From Halioglobus sp. (GTDB taxonomy: Bacteria > Pseudomonadota > Gammaproteobacteria > Pseudomonadales > Halieaceae), in assembly GCA_029246385.1 (NCBI GenBank), contig JAQWNG010000025.1, positions 248,001 to 312,000 of the forward strand: DNA of 64,000 nt. Reading direction: 5' to 3'. Under the pieces are notes generated by a model. It saw only the letters and a list, made by a program, of their open reading frames with translations, was not told the origin of the DNA and did no database searches. Numbering within the stretch: the stretch's first letter is position 1; the number at the start of each line of letters is the position of its first letter. Positions 1 through 8,634 of this stretch are shown piece after piece. A program made the translations under genes and the position numbers.

Positions 1-39
1 TTTTCGTTATTCACTCTGCAAGCGATCTGTACCGTTTTG

Positions 40-1515
40 CTATTTCCAGCCCCGCTTATTCTCAGCCATTTCGCGGTTTTTGGCATCGAAGGCAGCGCGC
101 AGTTGCATTAACTTTTTGGGGTTCCGGTTGGACGTATCATAGGATTCCCGCGTGTCGCCCGCCAGATCGAAGAGCCATTCTTTCTTTGGTATGGCAACAC
201 CTATAGGCGCTTGGTCGGTGCCATAAAGAACACCCGCAGCTCCGCGGTATTTATAGTACTGGTCGCGCACCGCGAACAGGGTCTCACCGTCATAATAGTA
301 AAGATAATCATGCGGAGATGGGCCGCCTTGGGTCAAAATGTTAAGAATACTGCGGCCATCGAGGATTCGATCAGATGGCGACGGTAGCTGCAATAGGTCC
401 AGCACCGTTGGTAGTAGATCAATGCCCATTGCCATTGCATGTTCAGTCCTGTCTGCCGCAATGCCCGCGGGCCAGTGTGCAATGAAGGGCACTCGCATGC
501 CGCCTTCGAAGGTGTTGCCCTTGCGGCCACGCTGACCGCCTGCGTCCCCCAGAAACCAGGGGCCGTTGTCTGAGGTGATGACGACCAGTGTATTGTCCAG
601 ATTTCCTGTGTGCTCGAGCGCCGCCACAATTGCACCAACGCTATCGTCTATTTCTTCCAGCACGTCACCGTAAAGACCGGCTCTGGAAGTGCCGCTGCGC
701 TCGGGTCTAGTGGCGAGTGGGGCGTGAGGAAAATTGTGGGCGAAATAGAGGAAGAAGGGCTCCTCAGCATGTTGCTCGATGAAATTGGTAGCCGCTTGAG
801 TATAGCGCTCGGTTAAGAAGCGCTGGTCTACCGGTGCTTCGGTGACGATATTGCGGTTGGCGTAGAGGGCAAAGGGCTGCATATCGTTGCTGTATAAAGC
901 GCCAAAGTAGCTGTCAAATCCCATGTCGTTGGGTAGTGATGGACTGCGATCTCCAAGGTGCCATTTGCCGACCATACCGGTGGCGTAGCCTGCTGCGTTC
1001 AGTACTTCGGACAGTGTAATTTCCTCCGCCGGCAGGCGAACATTGGCCTTTGGGGTGAGCAAGGTGTTGAACAAAAAGCCCTTGGCGCCTCCCGTCGGGA
1101 AGACCACATTGGGCAGCCCCGCTCGCGCCGCCAGTCGTCCGGTAAGATATCCTGCGCGTGAAGGAGTGCATACCGGTGCAGGGGAATAAAAGTCAGTCAG
1201 CACAACACCGTCGGCGGCTAACGCATTAATATTGGGTGTGGCGATCATCAGGCTACCCTCGGCACCCGCGCCAATATCGCCGTAGCCCATGTCATCATAA
1301 AGGATAAAGAGAATATTGGGAGCGGCCCAATTGCGTTTGTCGTGTTCACTAATTTGGGTTAGATAATCGTGTTTGTTGTGAAGCCTAGTTTGATTCTCGG
1401 ATTGCCCGCTGCCGGCCAGATGATACCCCGTAAAAAGCACAGTCAGCACAATCAGGACTAACAGGGTGCTGACGGCTGCCGTGACTCTGTTCCAAAAAAA
1501 AGTGAAAATTTTCAT
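40..1515 (-). CDS. Membrane-anchored sulfatase (formylglycine type)
   Basis: A 491-residue sulfatase expected to hydrolyse sulfate esters outside the cytoplasm. An N-terminal hydrophobic segment (about residues 10-32) looks like a signal anchor. The metal-binding Asp pair is D74-D75 (ILYDDMGYGD), and the signature CTPSR at C116 is the site converted to formylglycine by a sulfatase-maturing enzyme, which is not in this window. A second metal-site segment, TSDNGPWF, lies mid-protein. The ATG at 1515 precedes the hydrophobic segment. The substrate cannot be told from sequence. It is divergent from the SDR gene at 1658. Confidence 0.9.
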   Translation of the reverse strand: MKIFTFFWNRVTAAVSTLLVLIVLTVLFTGYHLAGSGQSENQTRLHNKHDYLTQISEHDKRNWAAPNILFILYDDMGYGDIGAGAEGSLMIATPNINALAADGVVLTDFYSPAPVCTPSRAGYLTGRLAARAGLPNVVFPTGGAKGFLFNTLLTPKANVRLPAEEITLSEVLNAAGYATGMVGKWHLGDRSPSLPNDMGFDSYFGALYSNDMQPFALYANRNIVTEAPVDQRFLTERYTQAATNFIEQHAEEPFFLYFAHNFPHAPLATRPERSGTSRAGLYGDVLEEIDDSVGAIVAALEHTGNLDNTLVVITSDNGPWFLGDAGGQRGRKGNTFEGGMRVPFIAHWPAGIAADRTEHAMAMGIDLLPTVLDLLQLPSPSDRILDGRSILNILTQGGPSPHDYLYYYDGETLFAVRDQYYKYRGAAGVLYGTDQAPIGVAIPKKEWLFDLAGDTRESYDTSNRNPKKLMQLRAAFDAKNREMAENKRGWK

Positions 1516-1657
1516 CTTGGTTCAGTTTCCATCAATGTAGCCGCCTAATTGCACTGGAAATTAGTAGTGCAGGCAGAGATACTGTCATATTAGTCTTACC
1601 CACTCAAATTCTTGCATTGCACAACAGTGCGGCGGAACGGTTTTTGGAGGCCACATT

Positions 1658-2422
1658 GTGAAAAATCTGCAGGGGAAAAGCATTTTAGTTTGTGGTGGTG
1701 CAACCGGTATTGGTGCGTCCACAGTTCGTCGATTGTGTGAAGAGGGCGCGCGCGTGGGCGTTGGCGACTTTAATATGGCTGCAGCCGAGACCTTGGTTGG
1801 AGAATTGAATCTTGCCGGCTTCGAGGCCACGGCTTGGTACTTTGATCAGTCCGATCAGGCGACTATTACTGCCCTCGTCGATTCAGCGGTTGAACATTTT
1901 GGTCGGTTGGATGGCCTGTTTGCGAACGTGGCCGACTTGCAGGCGGTGTTGGCGGATGGTGATATTCTCAGTAATGATAGCGCGTTATGGGAGCGCACTT
2001 TGCTGGTGAACGTGATCGGCACAGCGATGCTGTTGCGTGCCGCACTGCCGCACATGCTCGAGAATGGCAGTGGGTCCCTGGTCTTGACCTCGTCAGATGC
2101 CGCGGTGATTGGGGAGCCTGAGCGGCCGGCTTATGCTGCATCAAAGGCAGGCGTTAATTCGCTATGTCGCCACATTGCCTCCAAGTGGGGCCCTAAAGGT
2201 ATTCGTTGCAACACGATATCGCCGGGCTTTGTGTTGACCGAGCAGTTGGACGCAAATATGAGCCAAGACATGAAAGACTCGATGCTGAGGGGAGTGCGGA
2301 GTCAGCGTCACGGTGCACCACAAGACGTTGCCGGCGCAGTAGCATTTTTGCTGTCCGATGATGGCGAATGGGTCAATGGCCAGACTTGGCGTGTCAACGG
2401 TGGGGTCAGCTATGCCAATTAG
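1658..2422 (+). CDS. Short-chain dehydrogenase/reductase (SDR)
   Basis: A 254-residue classical-length SDR, predicted NAD(P)-dependent oxidation of an alcohol or reduction of a ketone. The N-terminal nucleotide loop is GGATGIG (from G13). The catalytic set is S145/S146 with Y159-x3-K163 (YAASK). The usual NNAG motif is replaced by NVAD (about residues 90-93), an unusual variation. The start is GTG at 1658 with GGAGG at 1646-1650. It is the first gene of a plus-strand run with an SRPBCC protein 38 nt downstream. The substrate is unknown. The company of EthD and TauD proteins suggests catabolism of a hydrophobic or organosulfur compound, which is inference. Confidence 0.88.
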   Translation: MKNLQGKSILVCGGATGIGASTVRRLCEEGARVGVGDFNMAAAETLVGELNLAGFEATAWYFDQSDQATITALVDSAVEHFGRLDGLFANVADLQAVLADGDILSNDSALWERTLLVNVIGTAMLLRAALPHMLENGSGSLVLTSSDAAVIGEPERPAYAASKAGVNSLCRHIASKWGPKGIRCNTISPGFVLTEQLDANMSQDMKDSMLRGVRSQRHGAPQDVAGAVAFLLSDDGEWVNGQTWRVNGGVSYAN

Positions 2423-2460
2423 TCGATCAGTGAATAGTTGTCACCCACAGGAGCTTAAGA

Positions 2461-2919
2461 ATGATTACCGCTAACAGTGTCTCGAGTGAGGAAATTGTCA
2501 TCAATGCACCAGCTGAAGTGGTTTGGGATGTCATTCTTGATTTTGCCAATTACGGCCTATGGAACACCTTTTGCCCCATTATGAAGGGCGAGGCGGTCAT
2601 TGGCTCGCCGCTTGAAATGCAGGTCGATTTAGGCAATGGGCTGCAGTCGCAGGTGGAGTATGTGACAAGAATTGAGCCCACCCATACCATTGTGTGGTCC
2701 ATGGAGAATAAGCCCGGTGATCCGATTCATGCGGACCGCATTCAGCGTATAACGCCTATCGATGAATTCAGCTGTCGCTATTGCAGTATTGATGAGTTTA
2801 GTGGCGAATTTGCGGGGCCGATGATTGAACAGTTGGGTGAGCAGGTGGAGAAGGGTTTCAACGATTGCGCCTTGGGCATCAAGACGCGGGCAGAAGAGCT
2901 GTACCGGGCGTCAGCATAG
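2461..2919 (+). CDS. SRPBCC-fold (START/polyketide-cyclase-like) protein
   Basis: A 152-residue protein with the SRPBCC pattern: beta strand and 'APAEVVWDVI' helix near the N-terminus, a run of strands, and a long C-terminal helix (GEQVEKGFNDCALGIK). Such proteins bind hydrophobic ligands in a helix-grip cavity. Some are cyclases, many have no known activity. It lies 38 nt after the SDR gene and 54 nt before the EthD-like gene, so the three are probably co-transcribed. No catalytic residue can be assigned. Confidence 0.75.
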   Translation: MITANSVSSEEIVINAPAEVVWDVILDFANYGLWNTFCPIMKGEAVIGSPLEMQVDLGNGLQSQVEYVTRIEPTHTIVWSMENKPGDPIHADRIQRITPIDEFSCRYCSIDEFSGEFAGPMIEQLGEQVEKGFNDCALGIKTRAEELYRASA

Positions 2920-2973
2920 TCTCTGATTCTGGTGGCGGCGGCGATTGATTGTTATGCAAAAGAGTAGTCCAGC

Positions 2974-3660
2974 ATGGAAAAGAGTATTTATTTTTTGCAG
3001 AAGCCCGCGACGATCTCAGTCGAGGCGTTCCGACATAGTCTGCTCAACATGCTGGTACCGCGTCTGCAGTTGCTGGGCGCTTCGCAGCTAACGATTAATG
3101 TTGCGGATATCAATCCAAATATACAAGAACAGGCTCCCAGTCGCCTGATCGGGCCTTGGCAGGCACTGTCGGCTGCAGTGTCATTTTGGCATGAATGTTT
3201 GGATCAGCGTGCGCCTCTTGAATCGAGTTTGAGAGATGTTAGCGACTCCCTGTCTGGCTATTTAGTCACGGAATCTGTGCCGCAGGCTTTCGATCCAGTG
3301 TGGGAGGGCGGGCAGCGGCGGCCAGGGGTGACCCAATTTGGGGCCAACGGTAAGCCCCACGATATATCCGATGAGATGTTCTATCATAATTGGCAGGTGT
3401 TGCATTCCACCTCCTCATTTGATTTGCACCCCCTTCGCTGGTCCTATGTGCGCAACGCTGTGGCCCGCGCATTGACCGAAGATGCGCCCACCTATCGGGC
3501 CATCGTTTGTGAGCATTTTCGCGAACTGGCTGACTTCACGGATGATCAGCGCTACTTCGGTACTGAGGAAGCCTTACTCGCTATGCTCAAAGAGCTTCCA
3601 GGGTTCTGTGATGTCAATAATATGGTCTCGCTGGCAATGAGTGAGTACTATTTTCGATAA
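2974..3660 (+). CDS. EthD-domain-like protein, function unknown
   Basis: A 228-residue soluble protein. Its opening (KSIYFLQKPATISVEAFRHS) and the second-half segment around FYHNWQVLHS are typical of EthD/dimeric alpha-beta barrel proteins, which carry two ferredoxin-like repeats. Relatives accompany oxygenases and dehydrogenases in degradation clusters, but their chemistry is mostly unknown. No signal peptide or transmembrane segment is seen. It lies 54 nt after the SRPBCC gene. The next gene (TauD-like) follows after 152 nt and may have its own promoter. Confidence 0.6.
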   Translation: MEKSIYFLQKPATISVEAFRHSLLNMLVPRLQLLGASQLTINVADINPNIQEQAPSRLIGPWQALSAAVSFWHECLDQRAPLESSLRDVSDSLSGYLVTESVPQAFDPVWEGGQRRPGVTQFGANGKPHDISDEMFYHNWQVLHSTSSFDLHPLRWSYVRNAVARALTEDAPTYRAIVCEHFRELADFTDDQRYFGTEEALLAMLKELPGFCDVNNMVSLAMSEYYFR

Positions 3661-3812
3661 TCAGAAACCGTAGTCGTATCGCTAGCTCGCCGTTCTGATA
3701 TTGCATGATATGGCGACTGGTATACAGTAGGGTTATAGCGTTGTGCTCGGCTGTAACCCGAGTCTCGCCGCGCAGCTAAAGCCCAAGCCCCTCGTTCTAT
3801 TGGAGGCATTTG

Positions 3813-4682
3813 ATGATTAAGGTTATTCCGTCCAACCAAGCCTGTGGCGCTACTGTCACCGGGGTGGATCTCTCTAGAAAGCTCGATACTGCGGTTTTGC
3901 GGGCAGTGCGTTCAGCTTGGCTGGAACATCATGTCCTCGCTTTTCCCGACCAGACGCTGACAAACGCAGATTTAGAACGGATCGTGCAAAGTCTGGGGGT
4001 CTTTGGCAGTGAGCCTTACTTCGAGCCAATGGCGGGGAGCGAGCACGTTGTGGCCTTAATGCGAAAGGCCGATGAAAAAGCGCCGCTGTTCGCGGACAAT
4101 TGGCACTCCGACTGGAGTTTTATGCCAGAGCCACCGATCGGAACCTGCCTGTATAGCCGGGTCATCCCGCCAATCGGCGGAGACACCGGTTTTATAAACC
4201 AGCAAAAGGCTTTGGCAGAAATGCCTGCCGCACTGCGCGCAAAAATTGAGGGACGCATAGCACTCCATTCTGCAGCAGGCGCCTATGCGCCCGATGGCAT
4301 GTATGGCGAGAAGGACAAGGCCGCAGGGCGCAGTATGGCTATTCGCTACTCTGAGGACGCCAGGGACGTTTGCGGCCACCCGTTTGTTTTGCCGCACCCG
4401 GAAAGCGCTCGTGAGACCTTGCTGGGCTGCTTAGGTTACATAATAGGTGTCGAAGGCATGACAGACGAAGAAGCGCTGCCCTTGCTATTGGAACTGCATC
4501 AATGGCAAACGCGGGAAGAGTTCCAATACAGCCATAAGTGGCAGAAAAATATGTTTGTGATCTGGGACAATCGTAGTCTGCTGCACAAGGCCAATGGCGG
4601 TTATGAGGGCTATGATCGTTTATTGCATAGGATAACGGTGGCATCAGACCCGCAAAAGTACCTCAATGTGAAAGCGACGTAA
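3813..4682 (+). CDS. TauD/TfdA-family Fe(II)/2-oxoglutarate dioxygenase
   Basis: A 289-residue dioxygenase of the TauD/TfdA family, which hydroxylates a substrate while decarboxylating 2-oxoglutarate (taurine, alkyl sulfates and aryloxyacetates are known substrates). The iron-binding facial triad is visible as H98-S-D100 (NWHSDWSF) and the distal H272 (LLHRITV). The ATG at 3813 has GGAGG 6 nt upstream and is preferred to the TTG one codon earlier. A sulfatase, SDR and EthD protein nearby make an organosulfur or hydrophobic substrate plausible, but the sequence does not prove it. Confidence 0.85.
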   Translation: MIKVIPSNQACGATVTGVDLSRKLDTAVLRAVRSAWLEHHVLAFPDQTLTNADLERIVQSLGVFGSEPYFEPMAGSEHVVALMRKADEKAPLFADNWHSDWSFMPEPPIGTCLYSRVIPPIGGDTGFINQQKALAEMPAALRAKIEGRIALHSAAGAYAPDGMYGEKDKAAGRSMAIRYSEDARDVCGHPFVLPHPESARETLLGCLGYIIGVEGMTDEEALPLLLELHQWQTREEFQYSHKWQKNMFVIWDNRSLLHKANGGYEGYDRLLHRITVASDPQKYLNVKAT

Positions 4683-4784
4683 ATACCTTTTAGGTGCAAT
4701 TGAGTGACTGCGGCAACAAGATTTGCCATACTTCGTCCAAACTGTTTGACTGTTTACATTCAATACTCTTTAGGGTGCATACGT

Positions 4785-5378
4785 ATGACTATCAAAATAA
4801 TCACCGCATTATCTACTGCTCTACTGGTTGGGTTAGCCGGTTGCGCTAGTACAACGCCTGGAACCGGTTCGAGTCGCAATCAGATCATTTCTGTGCAATA
4901 CGGTACTGTCGAGAACGTCCAGCAGGTGGCGATGGCGCCTAGTTATGGTGCGAGCTCTCTCATTGGTGGTGCGCTCGGGTTACTGGCAACGGGCGGGCGC
5001 TCAAGCGCGACGAAGGTTGCGGGTACTGCGGCTGGTGCGGGACTGGGTGCCCTTGTTGCGAGGGAAACGGCTGGCACTGCGGAGCGATTTACCGTGCGCT
5101 TGGTGAATAACAGTACGATTGATATTGTATTGGAGAATCAGGATGTTCGGGTTGGAGATTGCGTGTCTGTAGAGCAAGGTACGCACGCGAATATCAGGCG
5201 CGTTTCCTCAGTTTTGTGTTCCACCCCTGAGTCCCATCCCGCCTACAGTTCGATGAAGGCAGAGACAACGCGTGAGTCATCTGATTGTGCGGCGGCCAAG
5301 CAAGAGTTACTTAAGGCTCAAACAACAGAGCAGACTGATATCGCTTATAAAAAAATGCGCGCGTTTTGCGAAAGTTGA
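4785..5378 (+). CDS. Glycine-zipper outer-membrane lipoprotein (SlyB/Pcp-like)
   Basis: A 197-residue predicted lipoprotein. The signal peptide from the ATG at 4785 ends in the lipobox LAGC, giving lipidated C20. An internal Gly/Ala-rich glycine-zipper stretch (about residues 65-95: SSLIGGALGLLATGG then AGTAAGAGLGALV) matches SlyB/Pcp-type outer-membrane lipoproteins. The C-terminal part is less typical and ends in a charged helix. An in-frame start at 4704 would bury the signal peptide, so 4785 is preferred. A clear intrinsic terminator follows at 5426-5454. Confidence 0.8.
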   Translation: MTIKIITALSTALLVGLAGCASTTPGTGSSRNQIISVQYGTVENVQQVAMAPSYGASSLIGGALGLLATGGRSSATKVAGTAAGAGLGALVARETAGTAERFTVRLVNNSTIDIVLENQDVRVGDCVSVEQGTHANIRRVSSVLCSTPESHPAYSSMKAETTRESSDCAAAKQELLKAQTTEQTDIAYKKMRAFCES

Positions 5379-5425
5379 TAGTGCACGGCGAGTTATCGAA
5401 GTCTTCCTGACCAAATCAAGCCTAG

Positions 5426-5454
5426 AACGCCGTCCTGCAGCGACGGCGTTTTTT
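5426..5454 (+). terminator. Rho-independent terminator
   Basis: A perfect 9-bp stem AACGCCGTC/GACGGCGTT with a 7-nt loop, running straight into a six-T tract. It ends the transcript of the SlyB-like lipoprotein gene. Confidence 0.92.
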
Positions 5455-5493
5455 GTGTAAATACCAACCACTATTGAGTGTCGGCTCCACGTT

Positions 5494-6852
5494 ATGGAAA
5501 AAATTACTCATGTCGTTGTCAATCCATTAAACTCGTTAACCTTGCTGTCTAGGGGAGATGTCGAAGAGCTTACCGGTAGTGGCGGCGATTTATTTACACT
5601 ATTTCGACACTGTGCCCTGGCAATTCTGAACACCGACAGTGAAAAGGACGATGCTGAAAAAGTCTTGGCCGATTACGAAGACTTTGATGTTCGCCTAATA
5701 CCGCAGCCCCGGGGACTTAGGCTGGAGTTATTTAACGCGCCACCTCAGTCATTTGTTGATGGGAAAATGATCCGTGGTATTCAGGAACATCTGTTTTCAG
5801 CACTGCGTGACATTATTTATACAGAATTCAAAATCACGGCCGCGCAACCTAAGCTACCTAGCTCTGCTCAGATCACTGACACGGTGTTTCATATTCTGCG
5901 TAATGCCCGCGTCGTGCGACCTGACCAGTCACCTCAGATGGTGGTGTGTTGGGGCGGCCACTCCATTCCTCGGGAAGAGTATGCTTACGCAAAAAACGTA
6001 GGCTATCAGCTCGGTTTACGTGGACTTGATGTCGTGACCGGCTGCGGCATTGGCGCAATGAAGGGCCCGATGAAAGGTGCCGCTGTAGGACACGCTAAGC
6101 AGCATATCAAAGACGGCCGTTATGTTGGGATTAGCGAGCCAGGTATTATTACGTCCGAATCGCCTAATGCCATCGTTAATGAGCTGGTGATTATGCCAGA
6201 TATTGAGAAACGTCTGGAGGCTTTCGTTCGGCTTGCCCACGCTATTATTATTTTTCCTGGCGGCGTAGGAACCGTCGAAGAAATTCTTTATCTGCTCAGC
6301 ATCCTAATGCATCCAGACAACCATGAGGCCATTCCATTGGTGCTCACCGGACCTGAGTCCTGTGGCGAGTACTTTGAAGAGCTCGAGCGGTTTTTAATCG
6401 ATTGTTTCGGTAAGGACGTAAGGTCTTATTATCGTCTCATCGTGGGTGCCGAGAAAGAAGTCGGCAATGCTATTCGCGTCGCCAACGATGAAGTGCACGC
6501 AAGACGCCGTGCTGCGCATCAGGCCTATTACTTCAACTGGGAGTTAGTAATCTCGCCCGATCTGCAGGCGCCTTTTGTGCCCACTCACGAAGCGATGGCA
6601 GCACTGCAGCTTCACATGCGGCTGCCCAGGCATGAATTGGCTAGTGCGCTACGCTGTGTGTTTTCAGGTCTGGTCGCCGGCAACGTAAAAACGTTTGGTA
6701 TTGAGCAGGTGCGCACGCGGGGTCCCTACCAATTGTCAGGAGACAAAAGCCTCTTATCCAGTATGGATCGACTGCTGAGGACGTTGGTTAGGCAGAAACG
6801 CATGAAGTTGGATCAGAAGCAATATCAGCCCTGCTATCAATTAGTGGGATGA
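5494..6852 (+). CDS. ppnN: Pyrimidine/purine nucleotide 5'-monophosphate nucleosidase PpnN (YgdH, LOG family)
   Basis: A 452-residue protein, the length of E. coli PpnN (about 454), which cleaves nucleoside monophosphates to base and ribose 5-phosphate and is stimulated by (p)ppGpp. The LOG-fold motifs are visible: the CGIGAMKGPMKGAAVGH segment and PGGVGTVEEILYLLS (PGGxGT). The additional N- and C-terminal domains typical of PpnN, absent from short plant-type LOG proteins, are present. It has its own leader after the terminator at 5454. Its stop overlaps by 16 nt the end of the convergent membrane gene. Confidence 0.93.
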   Translation: MEKITHVVVNPLNSLTLLSRGDVEELTGSGGDLFTLFRHCALAILNTDSEKDDAEKVLADYEDFDVRLIPQPRGLRLELFNAPPQSFVDGKMIRGIQEHLFSALRDIIYTEFKITAAQPKLPSSAQITDTVFHILRNARVVRPDQSPQMVVCWGGHSIPREEYAYAKNVGYQLGLRGLDVVTGCGIGAMKGPMKGAAVGHAKQHIKDGRYVGISEPGIITSESPNAIVNELVIMPDIEKRLEAFVRLAHAIIIFPGGVGTVEEILYLLSILMHPDNHEAIPLVLTGPESCGEYFEELERFLIDCFGKDVRSYYRLIVGAEKEVGNAIRVANDEVHARRRAAHQAYYFNWELVISPDLQAPFVPTHEAMAALQLHMRLPRHELASALRCVFSGLVAGNVKTFGIEQVRTRGPYQLSGDKSLLSSMDRLLRTLVRQKRMKLDQKQYQPCYQLVG

Positions 6853-7151
6853 TCGCTCACCACGGGTCGGCGGCGCCAGTATTTCCATAGGCCAATGAGT
6901 GAAGCACCTATCCAGAATACCTCAATCACTAAGCTGGCAAGGTTGAAGTTGAAGCATAAACTGAAAAGCAGGAAGGTAGCGCCAGCTAGATTGATCATAT
7001 TGTAGCTAAGGCTTTTAGGATTAATTTTTTCGAGCTGTAGCAAAAAATAGGCTAGTACAACCATTAATGTGCCTAGCAGTCCGATAGCGTCAATAATATT
7101 ATTTTGCATAGCCAATAGTCCAAGGGTCCGAGTAAAGTTCGAGCCTATCAC
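6837..7151 (-). CDS. Small integral membrane protein (CBU_0592-like)
   Basis: A predicted 90- or 104-residue membrane protein with about three hydrophobic helices (IIDAIGLLGTLMVVLAYFLL, MINLAGATFLLFSL, LVIEVFWIGASLIGLW) and a basic C-terminal tail. The pattern resembles the small CBU_0592 family, whose function is unknown. The GTG at 7151 gives 104 residues. The ATG at 7109 gives 90 and starts closer to the first helix. Neither has a strong Shine-Dalgarno sequence. It converges on ppnN with a 16-nt overlap. Confidence 0.7.
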   Translation of the reverse strand: MIGSNFTRTLGLLAMQNNIIDAIGLLGTLMVVLAYFLLQLEKINPKSLSYNMINLAGATFLLFSLCFNFNLASLVIEVFWIGASLIGLWKYWRRRPVVSDHPTN

Positions 7152-7235
7152 ACAATAATTTTTTCAGTCCCGATGGCTGTTGTATTCAGAGGGTAGTTCA
7201 CTGCAGGTTCACGTTTCAGGCGACGAGAAATTCTT

Positions 7236-8468
7236 GTGCGAAAAAAAATAGAGCACTACGATGTTGTTATTTTGGGTGGCGGCGCGGCAGGGTTGTTCTG
7301 TGCCGCAGTTGCCGGTGCGCGCGGTCGCCGTGTTTTGGTGTTGGAAAAGGCGAACAAGGTAGGGAAGAAGATTCTCATGTCCGGCGGGGGCCGGTGTAAC
7401 TTCACTAATCTATTCATCGAGCCGGAAAATTTTATTTCTGCTAACCCGCATTTTTGTAAGTCGGCGTTGAGTCAGTATACGCAGTGGGACTTTATTGCCA
7501 TGGTTGATCGCCATGGCATAGATTATGAAGAGCGTGCGCACGGGCAGCTTTTTTGTCAAAACTCTGCGCAGGATATTTTGAAGATGTTAGTGTGTGAATG
7601 CGAACAGGTTGATGTAGCAATCTGTTCTCGGTGTGGGGTCGAGTCCATCGAGGTTCTGGATAATCCAGTCAGTCGTTTTTCTGTGGGCTTCATTCAGGGG
7701 CCAGATAAGGAGAAATCTCATCGCTCCGTCGTTTGCCAATCGCTGGTGGTGGCCACCGGAGCGCTTTCTATTCCCACGCTGGGTGGCAGTGGAATCGGTT
7801 ATGATATTGCGGCGCGGTTTTCATTGGCATTGACGCAGCGCAGAGCAGGGCTGGTGCCGTTAATGTTCAGTGATGCTATAAAATCTCTGTGTGATCGGTT
7901 GGCTGGCGTGGCTTTGGAGGTGGAAGCTTGCTGCAATGGCCAGTCTTTTACTGAAAATATTCTATTTACTCACCGAGGGGTTAGTGGACCAGTCATCCTG
8001 CAAATCTCTAATTATTGGTCTCCGGGGGATACAGTGTCAATTAATCTACTTCCGCATCTCGATGTTAGAGAGTGGCTACTTCAGTCTAAGCGCAAACACA
8101 GTCAGAGCTTATTGCGTACACTGCTGACGCAAAAACTACCCAAGGCACTAGTCGCTGAATTGCAGGCGCTGTGGTGGTCACATGAAGCGGAGCAGAAGCT
8201 TGGTGACTATAGTGACCTGAGATTAGACGCGGTTGCCGGGTTACTCGAGAACTGGCAATTAAAGCCTTCTGGCACTGAGGGTTATCGAACGGCTGAGGTC
8301 ACTTTAGGGGGGGTCGATACTGTTGGAGTTAGTTCACGCACGATGGAGGCCAACGCGCACGATGGGCTGTTCTTCATCGGGGAAGTATTAGATGTCAGTG
8401 GACATCTGGGTGGTTATAACTTTCAGTGGGCTTGGTCTTCGGGTTTTTGTGCGGGGCAATATGCATAG
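7236..8468 (+). CDS. HI0933/YhiN-family flavoprotein (NAD(P)/FAD-dependent oxidoreductase)
   Basis: A 410-residue flavoprotein of the HI0933 (YhiN/BaiN-like) family. The N-terminal FAD-binding Rossmann motif GGGAAG lies at about residues 14-19, followed by KVGKKILMSGGGRCNFTN, a hallmark of the family. The C-terminal ending (GEVLDVSGHLGGYNFQWAWSSG) closes the FAD site. The physiological substrate is not established. The start is GTG at 7236. Another flavoprotein follows 166 nt downstream on the same strand, but co-transcription is uncertain. Confidence 0.92.
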   Translation: MRKKIEHYDVVILGGGAAGLFCAAVAGARGRRVLVLEKANKVGKKILMSGGGRCNFTNLFIEPENFISANPHFCKSALSQYTQWDFIAMVDRHGIDYEERAHGQLFCQNSAQDILKMLVCECEQVDVAICSRCGVESIEVLDNPVSRFSVGFIQGPDKEKSHRSVVCQSLVVATGALSIPTLGGSGIGYDIAARFSLALTQRRAGLVPLMFSDAIKSLCDRLAGVALEVEACCNGQSFTENILFTHRGVSGPVILQISNYWSPGDTVSINLLPHLDVREWLLQSKRKHSQSLLRTLLTQKLPKALVAELQALWWSHEAEQKLGDYSDLRLDAVAGLLENWQLKPSGTEGYRTAEVTLGGVDTVGVSSRTMEANAHDGLFFIGEVLDVSGHLGGYNFQWAWSSGFCAGQYA

Positions 8469-8634
8469 TGTTCTAGGCACGACTGTCGCCCATCAGCCCT
8501 TTGAGAGCCATACTTTACCTTGCAATCTGCAGGTTCAGGGATGTCGACTTGGCTTTACTGACGAATATGCGAGAGAATCGAGCATGTTCACCGGTTGGCG
8601 TCCAGCCAAAGATTTATGACCTCAGCGTTTTGCC

